Origin: JAUZQZ01 sp036985955
Lineage (GTDB): Bacteria > Pseudomonadota > Zetaproteobacteria > Mariprofundales > Mariprofundaceae
DNA length: 26,286 nt
Direction: 5' to 3'
NCBI GenBank assembly: GCA_036985955.1
Contig: BTQQ01000005.1
Coordinates: forward strand, 1-26,286
Part shown: positions 1-6,230 of the stretch, piece after piece
Layout of the letters: the number at the start of each line of letters is the position of its first letter
How positions within the stretch are numbered: position 1 is the first letter of the stretch
Notes under the pieces: generated by a model
The model's input: the letters and a program-made list of their open reading frames with translations, nothing else
Told to the model about the DNA's origin: nothing
Databases searched by the model: none
Program-made: the position numbers and the translations under genes

Positions 1-126
1 CGCAGGTTCTTTTATCTCGGATTTGGTGGAGTGGCGCTGGGATTGATGCTGGTGCCTGTCCTGAATCTTTTCGTTCTGCCCGCGGCAGCGGTAGGTCTTA
101 GCCGGACGGCCTTCCCGGAATTTTGA
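1..126 (+). CDS. CysZ/EI24-family membrane protein, C-terminal fragment
   Basis: An open frame runs from the first base of the window to a TGA at 124-126 and encodes the last 41 residues of a protein whose start lies outside. The residues form a glycine- and leucine-rich hydrophobic segment (FGGVALGLMLVPVLNLFVLP) followed by AAAVGLSRT. This resembles the last membrane helix and tail of EI24/CysZ-family proteins, where a proline- and asparagine-containing helix precedes an AVxGAT-like ending. CysZ proteins take part in sulfate uptake for cysteine synthesis, but that role is only an inference from a short tail. The last 29 bases overlap the 3' end of the convergent cbbR gene. A different polytopic membrane protein cannot be excluded. 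Confidence 0.55.
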   Translation, partial: RRFFYLGFGGVALGLMLVPVLNLFVLPAAAVGLSRTAFPEF

Positions 127-1018
127 GAATCTGCCCGGCTTCACTGGTAACAAAATCATGAAATGCCTGAGCCACGGCTGAAAATCGCTTATCCTTACGG
201 TACACAATGCGCCAGTGACGCATAATGGGAAAATCCTCTACATCCAGTATATCCAGACGTTTTAGTGCCAGTTCCATTTCCAGCGTATGCAGGGAAACGA
301 CGCCCAAGCCTAGGCCAGCCTGCACGGCTTGCTTGATGGCCTCGGAGGAGTTCATTTCCATGCCGCTGGGACGTTCGATATTGTGCTGTGCCAGAAAGCG
401 CTCGACGGCGGCGCGGGTGCCTGAACCACGCTCGCGCACAATAAACGGGTGTTCGGCCAACTCCGCCAGTGGAATATGCTTGCGTTTGGATAACGAATGC
501 GCAGGTGGCGCAATGACAACCAGAGGGTTTTCTATAAATACTTCGTAATTGACCGACATGCCCGCCGGTGGTTTGCCCATAATGACAATGTCGGTGGTGT
601 TGTCTTCCAGCGCTTTCAGGAGCCCGTCGCGGTTTACCACATCAAGGCTGACCTGAACTGCGGGGAATCGTCCGCAGAAGGTGGCAAGCAATCGGGGAGC
701 GAAATAATTGGCCGTGGAGGCCATGGTCAGGTGCAAGTGGCCGCGCCGGATGCCCCTGAGTTCATCCAGTACCCGGCTGGCTTCCTCCAGTTGCTGATGA
801 ATGTTATGGCTATAGTGCAGTAGTTCCCGGCCAGCTTCAGTGATATGCGTTTGTTTGCCGCTTCGCTCAAACAGAGCCAAACCCGCCTGTTCCTCCAGTT
901 GTTTGATCTGCATGGATACGGCTGGCTGGGTGAGAAACAGCGCCTTAGCGGCCCGGGTATAGTTTCGGTGTTTGGCGACAGCCTCAAAAATTTGCAGTTG
1001 TTTCAGCGTCAGATGCAT
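98..1018 (-). CDS. cbbR: LysR-type transcriptional regulator CbbR
   Basis: This 306-aa protein has the layout of a LysR-family regulator. An N-terminal winged helix-turn-helix (LKQLQIFEAVAKHRNYTRAA, then TQPAVSMQIKQLE) is followed by a type 2 periplasmic-binding-like effector domain from about residue 90. It lies divergently from cbbM, the classic position of CbbR, which activates Calvin cycle genes in response to metabolites. I chose the ATG at 1018 because AGAGG lies seven bases upstream and the protein then begins at the family-typical MHLTLKQLQIF. An upstream in-frame start would add 13 residues. The 3' end overlaps the incoming membrane-protein gene. The LysR fold is certain. The CbbR name rests on gene position. 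Confidence 0.9.
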   Translation of the reverse strand: MHLTLKQLQIFEAVAKHRNYTRAAKALFLTQPAVSMQIKQLEEQAGLALFERSGKQTHITEAGRELLHYSHNIHQQLEEASRVLDELRGIRRGHLHLTMASTANYFAPRLLATFCGRFPAVQVSLDVVNRDGLLKALEDNTTDIVIMGKPPAGMSVNYEVFIENPLVVIAPPAHSLSKRKHIPLAELAEHPFIVRERGSGTRAAVERFLAQHNIERPSGMEMNSSEAIKQAVQAGLGLGVVSLHTLEMELALKRLDILDVEDFPIMRHWRIVYRKDKRFSAVAQAFHDFVTSEAGQILKIPGRPSG

Positions 1019-1030
1019 AGCTAAACCTCT

Positions 1031-1045
1031 ATAAGGAAAACTTAT
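1031..1045. promoter_or_regulatory. LysR-type (CbbR) operator dyad between cbbR and cbbM
   Basis: The bases ATAAG-gaaaa-CTTAT form a perfect 5-bp dyad and include a T-N11-A core, the generic LysR recognition pattern. A second overlapping dyad, TTATG-N8-CATAA, occupies 1042-1059. Both sit 13 to 41 bases upstream of the cbbR start and about 130-155 bases upstream of cbbM. This suits a CbbR site that controls cbbM and also regulates cbbR. Binding is inferred. No convincing -35/-10 pair for cbbM was found. Confidence 0.45.
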
Positions 1046-1105
1046 GGAAACAATCATAACCTTTTATTTTACATGATGGAAGCACAGGGCCAGTATTCCC
1101 GTCAT

Positions 1106-1136
1106 CGCGAGAGACGGCATATGGCCCTCTCTTGCG
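1106..1136 (+). other. Hairpin in the cbbM 5' leader
   Basis: The left arm 1106-1114 (CGCGAGAGA) pairs with the right arm 1128-1136 over nine base pairs, including one G-T pair, around a 13-base loop. It ends about 50 bases before the cbbM start. It has no T tract and so is not an intrinsic terminator. It might stabilise a highly expressed RuBisCO mRNA, but this is only a suggestion from its position. Confidence 0.3.
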
Positions 1137-1187
1137 GAGGCAGCCCCCGGCGGGTTACCTTGAAATCAACTCGAAAGGGGAAAGAAC

Positions 1188-2594
1188 ATGGCATTAGACC
1201 AATCCAATCGTTATTCCGATCTGAGCCTCAAGGAAGAGGAGCTGATCGCAGGCGGCAAACATCTACTGACGGCTTACCGCCTGTTGCCGCAGCCGGGCCT
1301 CGGCTTTCTGGCAACCGCTGCCCACGTGGCAGCCGAATCTTCCACAGGCACCAATGTGGAAGTATCCACCACCGACGATTTCACCCGTGGCGTTGACGCG
1401 CTGGTATATGAGATCGACGAGAACGCTTTTGGCGACCAGGGCGGCCTGATCAAGATTGCCTACCCGGTTGATTTGTTCGACCGCAACCTGATTGATGGTA
1501 AGCACGGCATTGCGCACATGACCTCGATGATTGTCGGCAACAATCAGGGCATGGGCGACATCATCGGCCTGCGTCTTCTGGATTTCATGATGCCGGAAGT
1601 GATGGTCAGGAATTTCGATGGCCCGGCCACGAATATCTCCGACATGTGGAAAACACTGGGTCGTCCGGAAGTGAATGGCGGTTATATCGCAGGCACGATC
1701 ATCAAGCCGAAACTGGGCCTGCGTCCGGAACCGTTCGCCAAGGCATGTTACGACTTCTGGCTTGGCGGCACCTTCATCAAAAACGATGAGCCTCAGGCCA
1801 ACCAGCCGTTCTGCCCGACTAAGGAAGTAATGCCGCTGGTGGCACAATCCATGGATCGTGCGCAGCAGGAGACGGGGGAAGTGAAGTTCTTTTCCGCCAA
1901 CATCACGGCTGACGATCCGGAAGAGATGAAGGTGCGTGGTAATTTCATTCTTGAAACGTTTGCTAAATATAACAGTGAGACACATCTGGCATTCCTGGTT
2001 GATGGTTTTGTGGCTGGCCCGGTGGGCATCACGACCTGTCGCCGTGTTTTCCCGGACACCTTCCTGCACTATCACCGTGCCGGTCATGGCATGGCGACTT
2101 CCGAGGTCAACCCGCGCGGTTATACAATGCTGGTGCATATGAAGATGGCCCGTTTGATGGGCTCTTCCGGCATTCACACCGGTACCATGGGCTATGGCAA
2201 GATGGAAGGCGGTGCGGACGACCGCGTGCTGGCCTACATGCTGGAACGCGATGAATGCATGGGTACTTACTTCAACCAGAAGTGGTATGGCATGAAGGCG
2301 ACTACGCCAATCATCTCCGGTGGCATGAACGCGCTGCGTCTGGTCGGTTTCTTCGAGAACCTGGGCCACGCCAACGTGATCAACACCTGCGGTGGTGGCG
2401 CTTTCGGCCACATCGACAGCCCGGCTGCCGGTGGCAGATCGCTGGATCAGGCTTATCAGTGCTGGGCCGAAGGTGCGGACCCGATTGAGTTTGCGAAGAC
2501 GCACAAGGAGTTCGCACGCGCATTCGAGTCCTTCCCGCAGGATGCCGATACGCTGTTCCCCAACTGGCGCGAGGCTCTGGGCGTTCACGCCTGA
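1188..2594 (+). CDS. cbbM: Ribulose-1,5-bisphosphate carboxylase, form II (CbbM)
   Basis: The 468-aa protein is a complete form II RuBisCO large subunit, the CO2-fixing enzyme of the Calvin cycle. Form II enzymes work without a small subunit, and none is present here. The catalytic landmarks are all visible: IIKPKLGLRP at 171-180 (catalytic Lys173), GGTFIKNDEPQANQ with the carbamylated Lys198 and the Mg ligands Asp200 and Glu201, HRAGHG at 296-301, and loop 6 MGYGKMEG with Lys338. Its length matches the family. The ATG is preceded by GAAAGGGGAAAG. The gene is divergent from cbbR and ends in a strong terminator, so it is probably transcribed largely on its own. cbbQ and cbbO, which reactivate inhibited RuBisCO, lie about 2.7 kb downstream beyond an inserted segment. 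Confidence 0.98.
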   Translation: MALDQSNRYSDLSLKEEELIAGGKHLLTAYRLLPQPGLGFLATAAHVAAESSTGTNVEVSTTDDFTRGVDALVYEIDENAFGDQGGLIKIAYPVDLFDRNLIDGKHGIAHMTSMIVGNNQGMGDIIGLRLLDFMMPEVMVRNFDGPATNISDMWKTLGRPEVNGGYIAGTIIKPKLGLRPEPFAKACYDFWLGGTFIKNDEPQANQPFCPTKEVMPLVAQSMDRAQQETGEVKFFSANITADDPEEMKVRGNFILETFAKYNSETHLAFLVDGFVAGPVGITTCRRVFPDTFLHYHRAGHGMATSEVNPRGYTMLVHMKMARLMGSSGIHTGTMGYGKMEGGADDRVLAYMLERDECMGTYFNQKWYGMKATTPIISGGMNALRLVGFFENLGHANVINTCGGGAFGHIDSPAAGGRSLDQAYQCWAEGADPIEFAKTHKEFARAFESFPQDADTLFPNWREALGVHA

Positions 2595-2616
2595 GCCAAC
2601 GTCACAGCAACAAAAT

Positions 2617-2648
2617 AAAACGCCTCCACTTCGGTGGGGGCGTTTTTT
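2617..2648 (+). terminator. Intrinsic terminator after cbbM
   Basis: CGCCTCCAC (2621-2629), a TTCG tetraloop and GTGGGGGCG (2634-2642) form a nine-pair stem with one G-T pair, followed by six T. An AAAA run precedes the stem, so it could also work on the other strand. It lies 26 bases after the cbbM stop codon. Confidence 0.9.
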
Positions 2649-2683
2649 CATGAAGCATTGCAATTTAAAAAACGGAGCATGTC

Positions 2684-3157
2684 ATGGATAACGAGAATTT
2701 CTTCGTAGCGGCACGGATTCTCCACGTGATCGGCGTAGTCTTATGGATCGGCGGGGTGGCATTCATCACGACGGTTCTGCTTCCTACGCTGCGCAGCATG
2801 CCGGAGGTAGAAAAAAGTATGGCATTGTTTGGCGCTGTTGAGGGGCGATTCAAGCTCCAGGCCAAAATCGTAACACTTGTCACGGGGCTATCCGGCATGT
2901 TCATGCTGACATGGCTGCATGCCTGGGGCAGGTACCTGGCCCCGGCATTCTGGTGGGTGCATCTGATGACGTTCATCTGGCTTGTGTTTACGCTGGTACT
3001 TTTTGTGATTGAGCCATTTTTTCTCAGCCGCAAGCTTCATGATAAGGCGAGGCAAAATCCGGGAAATACTTTCAGGCTGATTCACCGGATGTTATGGATT
3101 CTTTTAAGCCTGAGCCTGATTGCCATTCTTGGCGCGGTGGCGGGTGTCCACGCTTAG
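2684..3157 (+). CDS. CopD-like four-helix membrane protein
   Basis: A 157-aa integral membrane protein with about four transmembrane helices, near residues 8-32, 60-78, 88-113 and 135-154. The N-terminus ARILHVIGVVLWIGGVAF resembles CopD/DUF2269-type membrane proteins, which are small bundles with conserved histidines that can bind haem or copper. Histidines at 14, 79, 93, 119 and 134 are possible ligands. The start is supported by GGAG six bases before the ATG. It lies 36 bases after the cbbM terminator, on the same strand, so it depends on read-through or its own promoter. Family membership is fairly likely. Its function and any link to carbon fixation are unknown. Confidence 0.7.
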   Translation: MDNENFFVAARILHVIGVVLWIGGVAFITTVLLPTLRSMPEVEKSMALFGAVEGRFKLQAKIVTLVTGLSGMFMLTWLHAWGRYLAPAFWWVHLMTFIWLVFTLVLFVIEPFFLSRKLHDKARQNPGNTFRLIHRMLWILLSLSLIAILGAVAGVHA

Positions 3158-3257
3158 CTTGCGATTATGAAAAGCGCAGGTTAGATGAAGGGAGAACTTC
3201 GGTTATGAACGGTCATTCACATAGAGCTAATCAATATCAATCGACCCCATCGATTCA
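3158..3257. other. Junction region between the CopD-like gene and the minus-strand island
   Basis: This 100-base stretch holds a good Shine-Dalgarno sequence (GAAGGGAG, 3187-3194) and an ATG at 3205. That frame quickly runs into the 3' end of the opposing gene and gives only 56 unrecognised residues. It may be the remnant of a plus-strand gene interrupted by the island. A small dyad, AATCGA-cccca-TCGATT (3239-3255), lies just beyond the 3' end of the minus-strand genes. It has no T tract on either strand, so it is at most a weak terminator or boundary element. Confidence 0.25.
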
Positions 3258-3728
3258 TCACGCCTCAAGGTTAGACAAATCCTCAACACCAGCCATATCA
3301 GCAAGCATTTTTGTGTACACGACCAATATTTTTTGCAACTCCAAAAGTTCTACTCTGAACTGGGCGCACATCTGATCGTCACTAAATCCGGGATCTAACG
3401 TTAGCCTATGCCACTTGGCGGTAAAAGGCCTTATCACTTGATTAAGGACTACGATTGCTAGCTTCGTGAACTCTACGCAATCGCGTCCCTTAGATCTGAT
3501 AATTTTCCGAGTTAATGGGAACAAAGAATATATGCTATCTAAAGCGGTCTTTTCATCACCATCATTTGCCGCCAAAGGTTGCGTTGTAATCCTGGTAAGT
3601 AGCTCTATGTATAGTTCCCAAGCGGCGTCTCGATCTGGTTCGGCAGGGCTCCATTCCATCTCCAAGAATGGAGCGCTTATCTTTAACGACGTCATATCCC
3701 AGTTTTCTAGCCATTTACGCCATTTCAT
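3258..3728 (-). CDS. Uncharacterised 156-aa helical protein coupled to the TIR gene
   Basis: I do not recognise a named family. The protein is 156 aa, soluble and mostly helical by composition. It starts with a tryptophan-rich segment (MKWRKWLENW), followed by SLKISAPFLEMEW, AAWELYIELLTRITTQPL, and a C-terminal half with CVEFTKLAIVVLNQVIRPF and YTKMLADMAGVEDL. I chose the ATG at 3728 because it overlaps the stop of the upstream TIR gene as TAATG and has AGGTGG five bases before it. A GTG at 3737 would add three residues. The one-base overlap implies translational coupling, so the two proteins probably act together. The region is AT-rich compared with the cbb genes. Partner or immunity protein of the TIR effector is a guess from position only. 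Confidence 0.8.
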   Translation of the reverse strand: MKWRKWLENWDMTSLKISAPFLEMEWSPAEPDRDAAWELYIELLTRITTQPLAANDGDEKTALDSIYSLFPLTRKIIRSKGRDCVEFTKLAIVVLNQVIRPFTAKWHRLTLDPGFSDDQMCAQFRVELLELQKILVVYTKMLADMAGVEDLSNLEA

Positions 3729-4264
3729 TACATCCACCTGTTTCCGAATTTATTATTTTTGAAATGCGGATAAGAATTGTCCGGTTGCAATACGTTTCTA
3801 TCATTGAATGCCTTTTCTATCTGAGGGGCTACCATGTACGGATCTGTAGACCACTTGTATATTTGGGCATAGCCGCATTCTTGATTTCGAACTAGGCGAG
3901 GAGGTGTAATTCCTTCATCATATGTCGCTGTATAAAAACTCGGGTGCGTCGGAAGCAGAACACCCATAAGGCCCGATCTTGAACTCAACAAAGTGGACCG
4001 GACACTAGAAGATATCTCCCAATCAACATGCTTTCTTTGCCAAGTATGGGAGCCAATCAAAACGACTGTAACGGTTGAATCTCTAAGATACTCATCCCTA
4101 ACTTTTTGTCGTACGTAGTCTGTTGATGCAGTTCCCGAAATATCTCCAATCTGAACAGATTTTGAGATGAACACACCATAGTTGGACGAGAACATGGTCT
4201 CGAACTCATTACGATAATACTGATCACCAGCATGGTGGTAACTCACAAAGACTTTATGTGCCAC
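3728..4264 (-). CDS. TIR-like (DUF1863/ThsB-type) protein
   Basis: The 178-aa protein matches the DUF1863 TIR-like family that includes ThsB of the Thoeris anti-phage system. Visible family marks are the first strand KVFVSYHHAGDQ (4-15), VFISKSVQIGDI (31-42), VRQKVRDEYLRDSTVTVVLI (51-70), TWQRKHVDWEISSSVRS (74-90) with Glu83 in the usual catalytic glutamate position, PPRLVRN (121-127) and a C-terminal DNSYPHF. TIR enzymes of this kind consume NAD+ or make cyclic ADP-ribose signals. That activity is inferred here. The GTG start at 4264 is supported by GGAG six bases upstream and by the family-typical N-terminus. The next gene overlaps it by one base. No ThsA (SIR2/SLOG or membrane effector) is adjacent, so this is not a standard Thoeris locus. 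Confidence 0.88.
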   Translation of the reverse strand: MAHKVFVSYHHAGDQYYRNEFETMFSSNYGVFISKSVQIGDISGTASTDYVRQKVRDEYLRDSTVTVVLIGSHTWQRKHVDWEISSSVRSTLLSSRSGLMGVLLPTHPSFYTATYDEGITPPRLVRNQECGYAQIYKWSTDPYMVAPQIEKAFNDRNVLQPDNSYPHFKNNKFGNRWM

Positions 4265-4652
4265 GCATCACTCCAAGACATGTAACTTATTATTCAGCCA
4301 CGCTGCGTGCGACTGAACTAGGCAATATGCGAACTTATACTTTTGGTGGTGAGACATGGGCTCCTCCGCTTCAGAAAAGCGATTGCTTCCATCGTAGACA
4401 ACTGCTCAGGAATGCGCAAATGCATACAGCACTGCGAATTGTTCCATATTTCCCCAAGCTGCCCAATACGTGGCGGCATATTTAATTTTGATATTGAATA
4501 TACTGGGTTATATATAAGGTTTGCGAACTGCGAACTATGCTCCGTTATCAACTTTCAAAAACAGTTGAACGAACATCAAGATTGTGGCTAAAACCAGCCC
4601 TTTCAACCATAACGGGTGGAAAAATTGGCACATCATACGCATTCACATCATG
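4265..4652. other. AT-rich gene-free stretch upstream of the TIR gene
   Basis: Nothing recognisable is encoded here. The open frames on either strand are under 85 codons, have no family-like composition and overlap one another. Base content is low in G and C (about 37 percent in the sampled block 4501-4560). It probably contains the promoter and leader of the minus-strand TIR operon and the 3' flank of the PH-domain gene. Confidence 0.5.
4293..4317. promoter_or_regulatory. Compound dyad upstream of the TIR gene
   Basis: TTCAG and CTGAA enclose a second dyad, CACGC-T-GCGTG, so ten base pairs can form with a small asymmetric bulge. It lies 29-53 bases upstream of the TIR start codon and about 20 bases upstream of its Shine-Dalgarno sequence. 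It could be an operator or a leader hairpin. No T tract follows. Confidence 0.3.
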
Positions 4653-5120
4653 TTAACGTTGTTTTCTACTTTTTTTGCGTTTTCGCTGTATCTGAAGCAC
4701 TCGATCCTTGAGTGCGAACGGGGACTTGATCCCACGAAATACTATCCTGTTGTTGATGTTGCCAGCGGTGCTGAATTCAACATCTCCAACGCCAAAAAAA
4801 CGCTGAATAGTTGTCTGTTTCATTTCGATATCTTTGATATTTTTCAGAGGAATGCTTTCCTGCTTTTTTGACGTGATACCGTGCTGGCTCTGAACATCGC
4901 CGTCACTGATCCTGAATTCCCATGAAAAGCGACTATTAATGATCGTCAGCATGATCAGCAGAGCTGCCAGTATATTGATTGCGATAAGGAATGGCGTCAT
5001 TTCCAGGAGAAAGAAGGGCATCAGTATCAGTATCAGTATCAGTATCAGTATGGAACCGAAGGAACCCATCTGGTTCAACCATGATGGCCTGTCGTTGTAA
5101 GTAAGCTGTGTCTGATTCAT
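4653..5120 (-). CDS. Bacterial PH-domain (bPH2/DUF304) membrane protein
   Basis: The protein is 155 aa from the ATG at 5120. The N-terminus has TYNDRPSWLNQ, a motif common just before the helices of this family. Two transmembrane helices follow at about residues 22-38 and 42-61. The first contains SILILILILILMPFF and the second ends near INSRF. A bacterial pleckstrin-like domain occupies about 63-145: WEFRISDGDVQSQHGITSKK, IPLKNIKDIEMKQTTIQRFF, GVGDVEFSTAG, IVFRGIKSP. The C-terminus is very basic (RKRKKSRKQR). Such proteins sit in the inner membrane and their roles are largely unknown. The first helix is encoded by a hexanucleotide repeat. No clear ribosome binding site was found, and a GTG at 5132 is an alternative start. 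It is on the minus strand, as are the TIR genes, but about 390 bases separate them. Confidence 0.8.
   Translation of the reverse strand: MNQTQLTYNDRPSWLNQMGSFGSILILILILILMPFFLLEMTPFLIAINILAALLIMLTIINSRFSWEFRISDGDVQSQHGITSKKQESIPLKNIKDIEMKQTTIQRFFGVGDVEFSTAGNINNRIVFRGIKSPFALKDRVLQIQRKRKKSRKQR
5020..5049. repeat. Hexanucleotide tandem repeat (ATCAGT)5
   Basis: Five perfect copies of ATCAGT, plus a following AT, lie inside the PH-domain gene. On the coding strand they give alternating Leu and Ile codons in the first transmembrane helix. Copy number changes would keep the reading frame and add or remove two hydrophobic residues each. Confidence 0.95.
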
Positions 5121-5312
5121 ATAACCGGGCACACTATCAGACTATGAGCGAGGGATGGAGACTGGAGGTTTTCCTGATGGCCCTGACGTATTCCACTCTC
5201 ATTCCGGAAAACGTTATAATCCAACAATCCTGATGCCCTTGAGTTGTTTGCGGAATTCATTTCCATGATTTTGGAGTAGGGTTTGCAGATACTTTTCATG
5301 CGGGAGTGCATC
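5121..5312. promoter_or_regulatory. Region upstream of cbbQ with a candidate -10 box
   Basis: This 192-base stretch between the divergent PH-domain and cbbQ genes holds a perfect TATAAT at 5215-5220 facing cbbQ. There is no convincing -35 element at 16-18 bases spacing. The cbbQ start has GGGAG six bases upstream. A separate cbbQO promoter here would explain how the pair is expressed although it is cut off from cbbM. This is inference. Confidence 0.35.
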
Positions 5313-6125
5313 ATGACCGACAAAGAACAATATAGAATACACGAAGAGCCGTTTTATCAGGCGCAGTCTGATGAGGTCGAGCTATATGAAGCCGCTTATG
5401 CCGCCCGGCTGCCGGTGATGGTTAAGGGCCCGACCGGCTGCGGTAAATCCCGTTTTGTGGAATACATGGCCTGGAAGCTTGATAAACCGCTTATTTCGGT
5501 AGCCTGCAATGAGGACATGACCGCCTCCGACCTGGTCGGGCGGTTTCTGCTCGATGCCACCGGCACGCGCTGGCAGGACGGTCCGCTGACACAGGCTGCC
5601 CGCATTGGCGCTATCTGTTACCTGGACGAGATCGTCGAGGCGCGTCAGGACACGACGGTGGTCATCCATCCGCTGACCGATCACCGCCGAACATTGCCTT
5701 TGGACAAAAAGGGCGAGCTGGTGGAGGCGCATGAGAATTTTCAACTGGTGATCTCCTATAACCCCGGCTACCAAAGCCTGATGAAGGACTTGAAGCAATC
5801 TACCAAGCAACGCTTTTCGGCGCTTGAGTTTGATTATGCCGTGGCCGATGTCGAGACGGGCATCATTGCCAGAGAGACCGGAATCGATACGGAGACTGCC
5901 GTGAAACTCGTCAAGATTGGCGAGACAGGCCGCAATTTGAAGGGGCACGGTCTGGATGAGGGCATCTCCACGCGCCTGCTCGTCTACGCCGCGCAGCTCA
6001 TCAATCAGGGTATTGCGCCGGGGGCTGCCTGCCGTATGGCGCTGGTTCGGCCGATCACCGACGATGCCGATATTCGGGATACGCTGGATCATGCGATTGA
6101 TTCGGTTTTTGACCAGGAATCCTGA
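5313..6125 (+). CDS. cbbQ: RuBisCO activase AAA+ ATPase CbbQ
   Basis: The 270-aa protein is a MoxR-type AAA+ ATPase of the CbbQ/NirQ/NorQ group. Walker A is GPTGCGKS at 39-46, Walker B is ICYLDEI with Asp105 and Glu106, sensor 1 is Asn150 in VISYNPGYQ, and an arginine-finger candidate is Arg167 in STKQRFSALEF. With CbbO it forms a hexameric activase that removes inhibitory sugar phosphates from RuBisCO. The ATG at 5313 has GGGAG six bases before it and gives the family-typical N-terminus YRIHEEPFY. Ten further codons are open upstream but are unlikely to be used. The adjacent cbbO and the nearby cbbM favour CbbQ over NorQ. An inverted repeat begins directly after its stop codon. Confidence 0.95.
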   Translation: MTDKEQYRIHEEPFYQAQSDEVELYEAAYAARLPVMVKGPTGCGKSRFVEYMAWKLDKPLISVACNEDMTASDLVGRFLLDATGTRWQDGPLTQAARIGAICYLDEIVEARQDTTVVIHPLTDHRRTLPLDKKGELVEAHENFQLVISYNPGYQSLMKDLKQSTKQRFSALEFDYAVADVETGIIARETGIDTETAVKLVKIGETGRNLKGHGLDEGISTRLLVYAAQLINQGIAPGAACRMALVRPITDDADIRDTLDHAIDSVFDQES

Positions 6126-6222
6126 ACCACAAAGGCACGAAGGCACAAAGAAAATCATGGCAGGAACCATAAAAACAGGTATGAACATCTTTTTTTACTT
6201 TGTGTCTTCGTGCCTTTGTGGT
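6126..6222. repeat. 97-bp inverted-repeat element between cbbQ and cbbO
   Basis: The arms 6126-6150 (starting ACCACAAAGGCACGAAGG) and 6198-6222 are complementary at 24 of 25 positions and flank a 47-base AT-rich centre. The element begins at the base after the cbbQ stop codon and ends eight bases before the cbbO start. CACAAAGGCACGAAGG-type sequences are, from memory, a common dispersed repeat in environmental bacterial genomes. It encodes nothing and carries no transposase. It could fold into a long hairpin in the cbbQO mRNA. Confidence 0.85.
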
Positions 6223-6230
6223 GAAAGATT

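Noticed and set aside
1263..2663. A 466-codon open frame antisense to cbbM
   Set aside because: It mirrors the codon bias of cbbM, shows no family motifs, and the opposite strand encodes an intact RuBisCO with all catalytic residues.
3728..4264. A complete Thoeris system
   Set aside because: The TIR protein is ThsB-like, but no ThsA with SIR2, SLOG or membrane effector domains is adjacent, and the 156-aa partner is too small and shows no such motifs.
5020..5049. CRISPR-like repeats
   Set aside because: The units are contiguous six-base repeats without spacers and lie inside a coding sequence.
5382..6188. A 268-codon open frame antisense to cbbQ
   Set aside because: It is a shadow of cbbQ and runs into the inverted repeat; no recognisable domain or ribosome binding site.
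6126..6222. An intrinsic terminator between cbbQ and cbbO
   Set aside because: The loop is 47 bases, no T run follows the right arm, and cbbO starts eight bases later.
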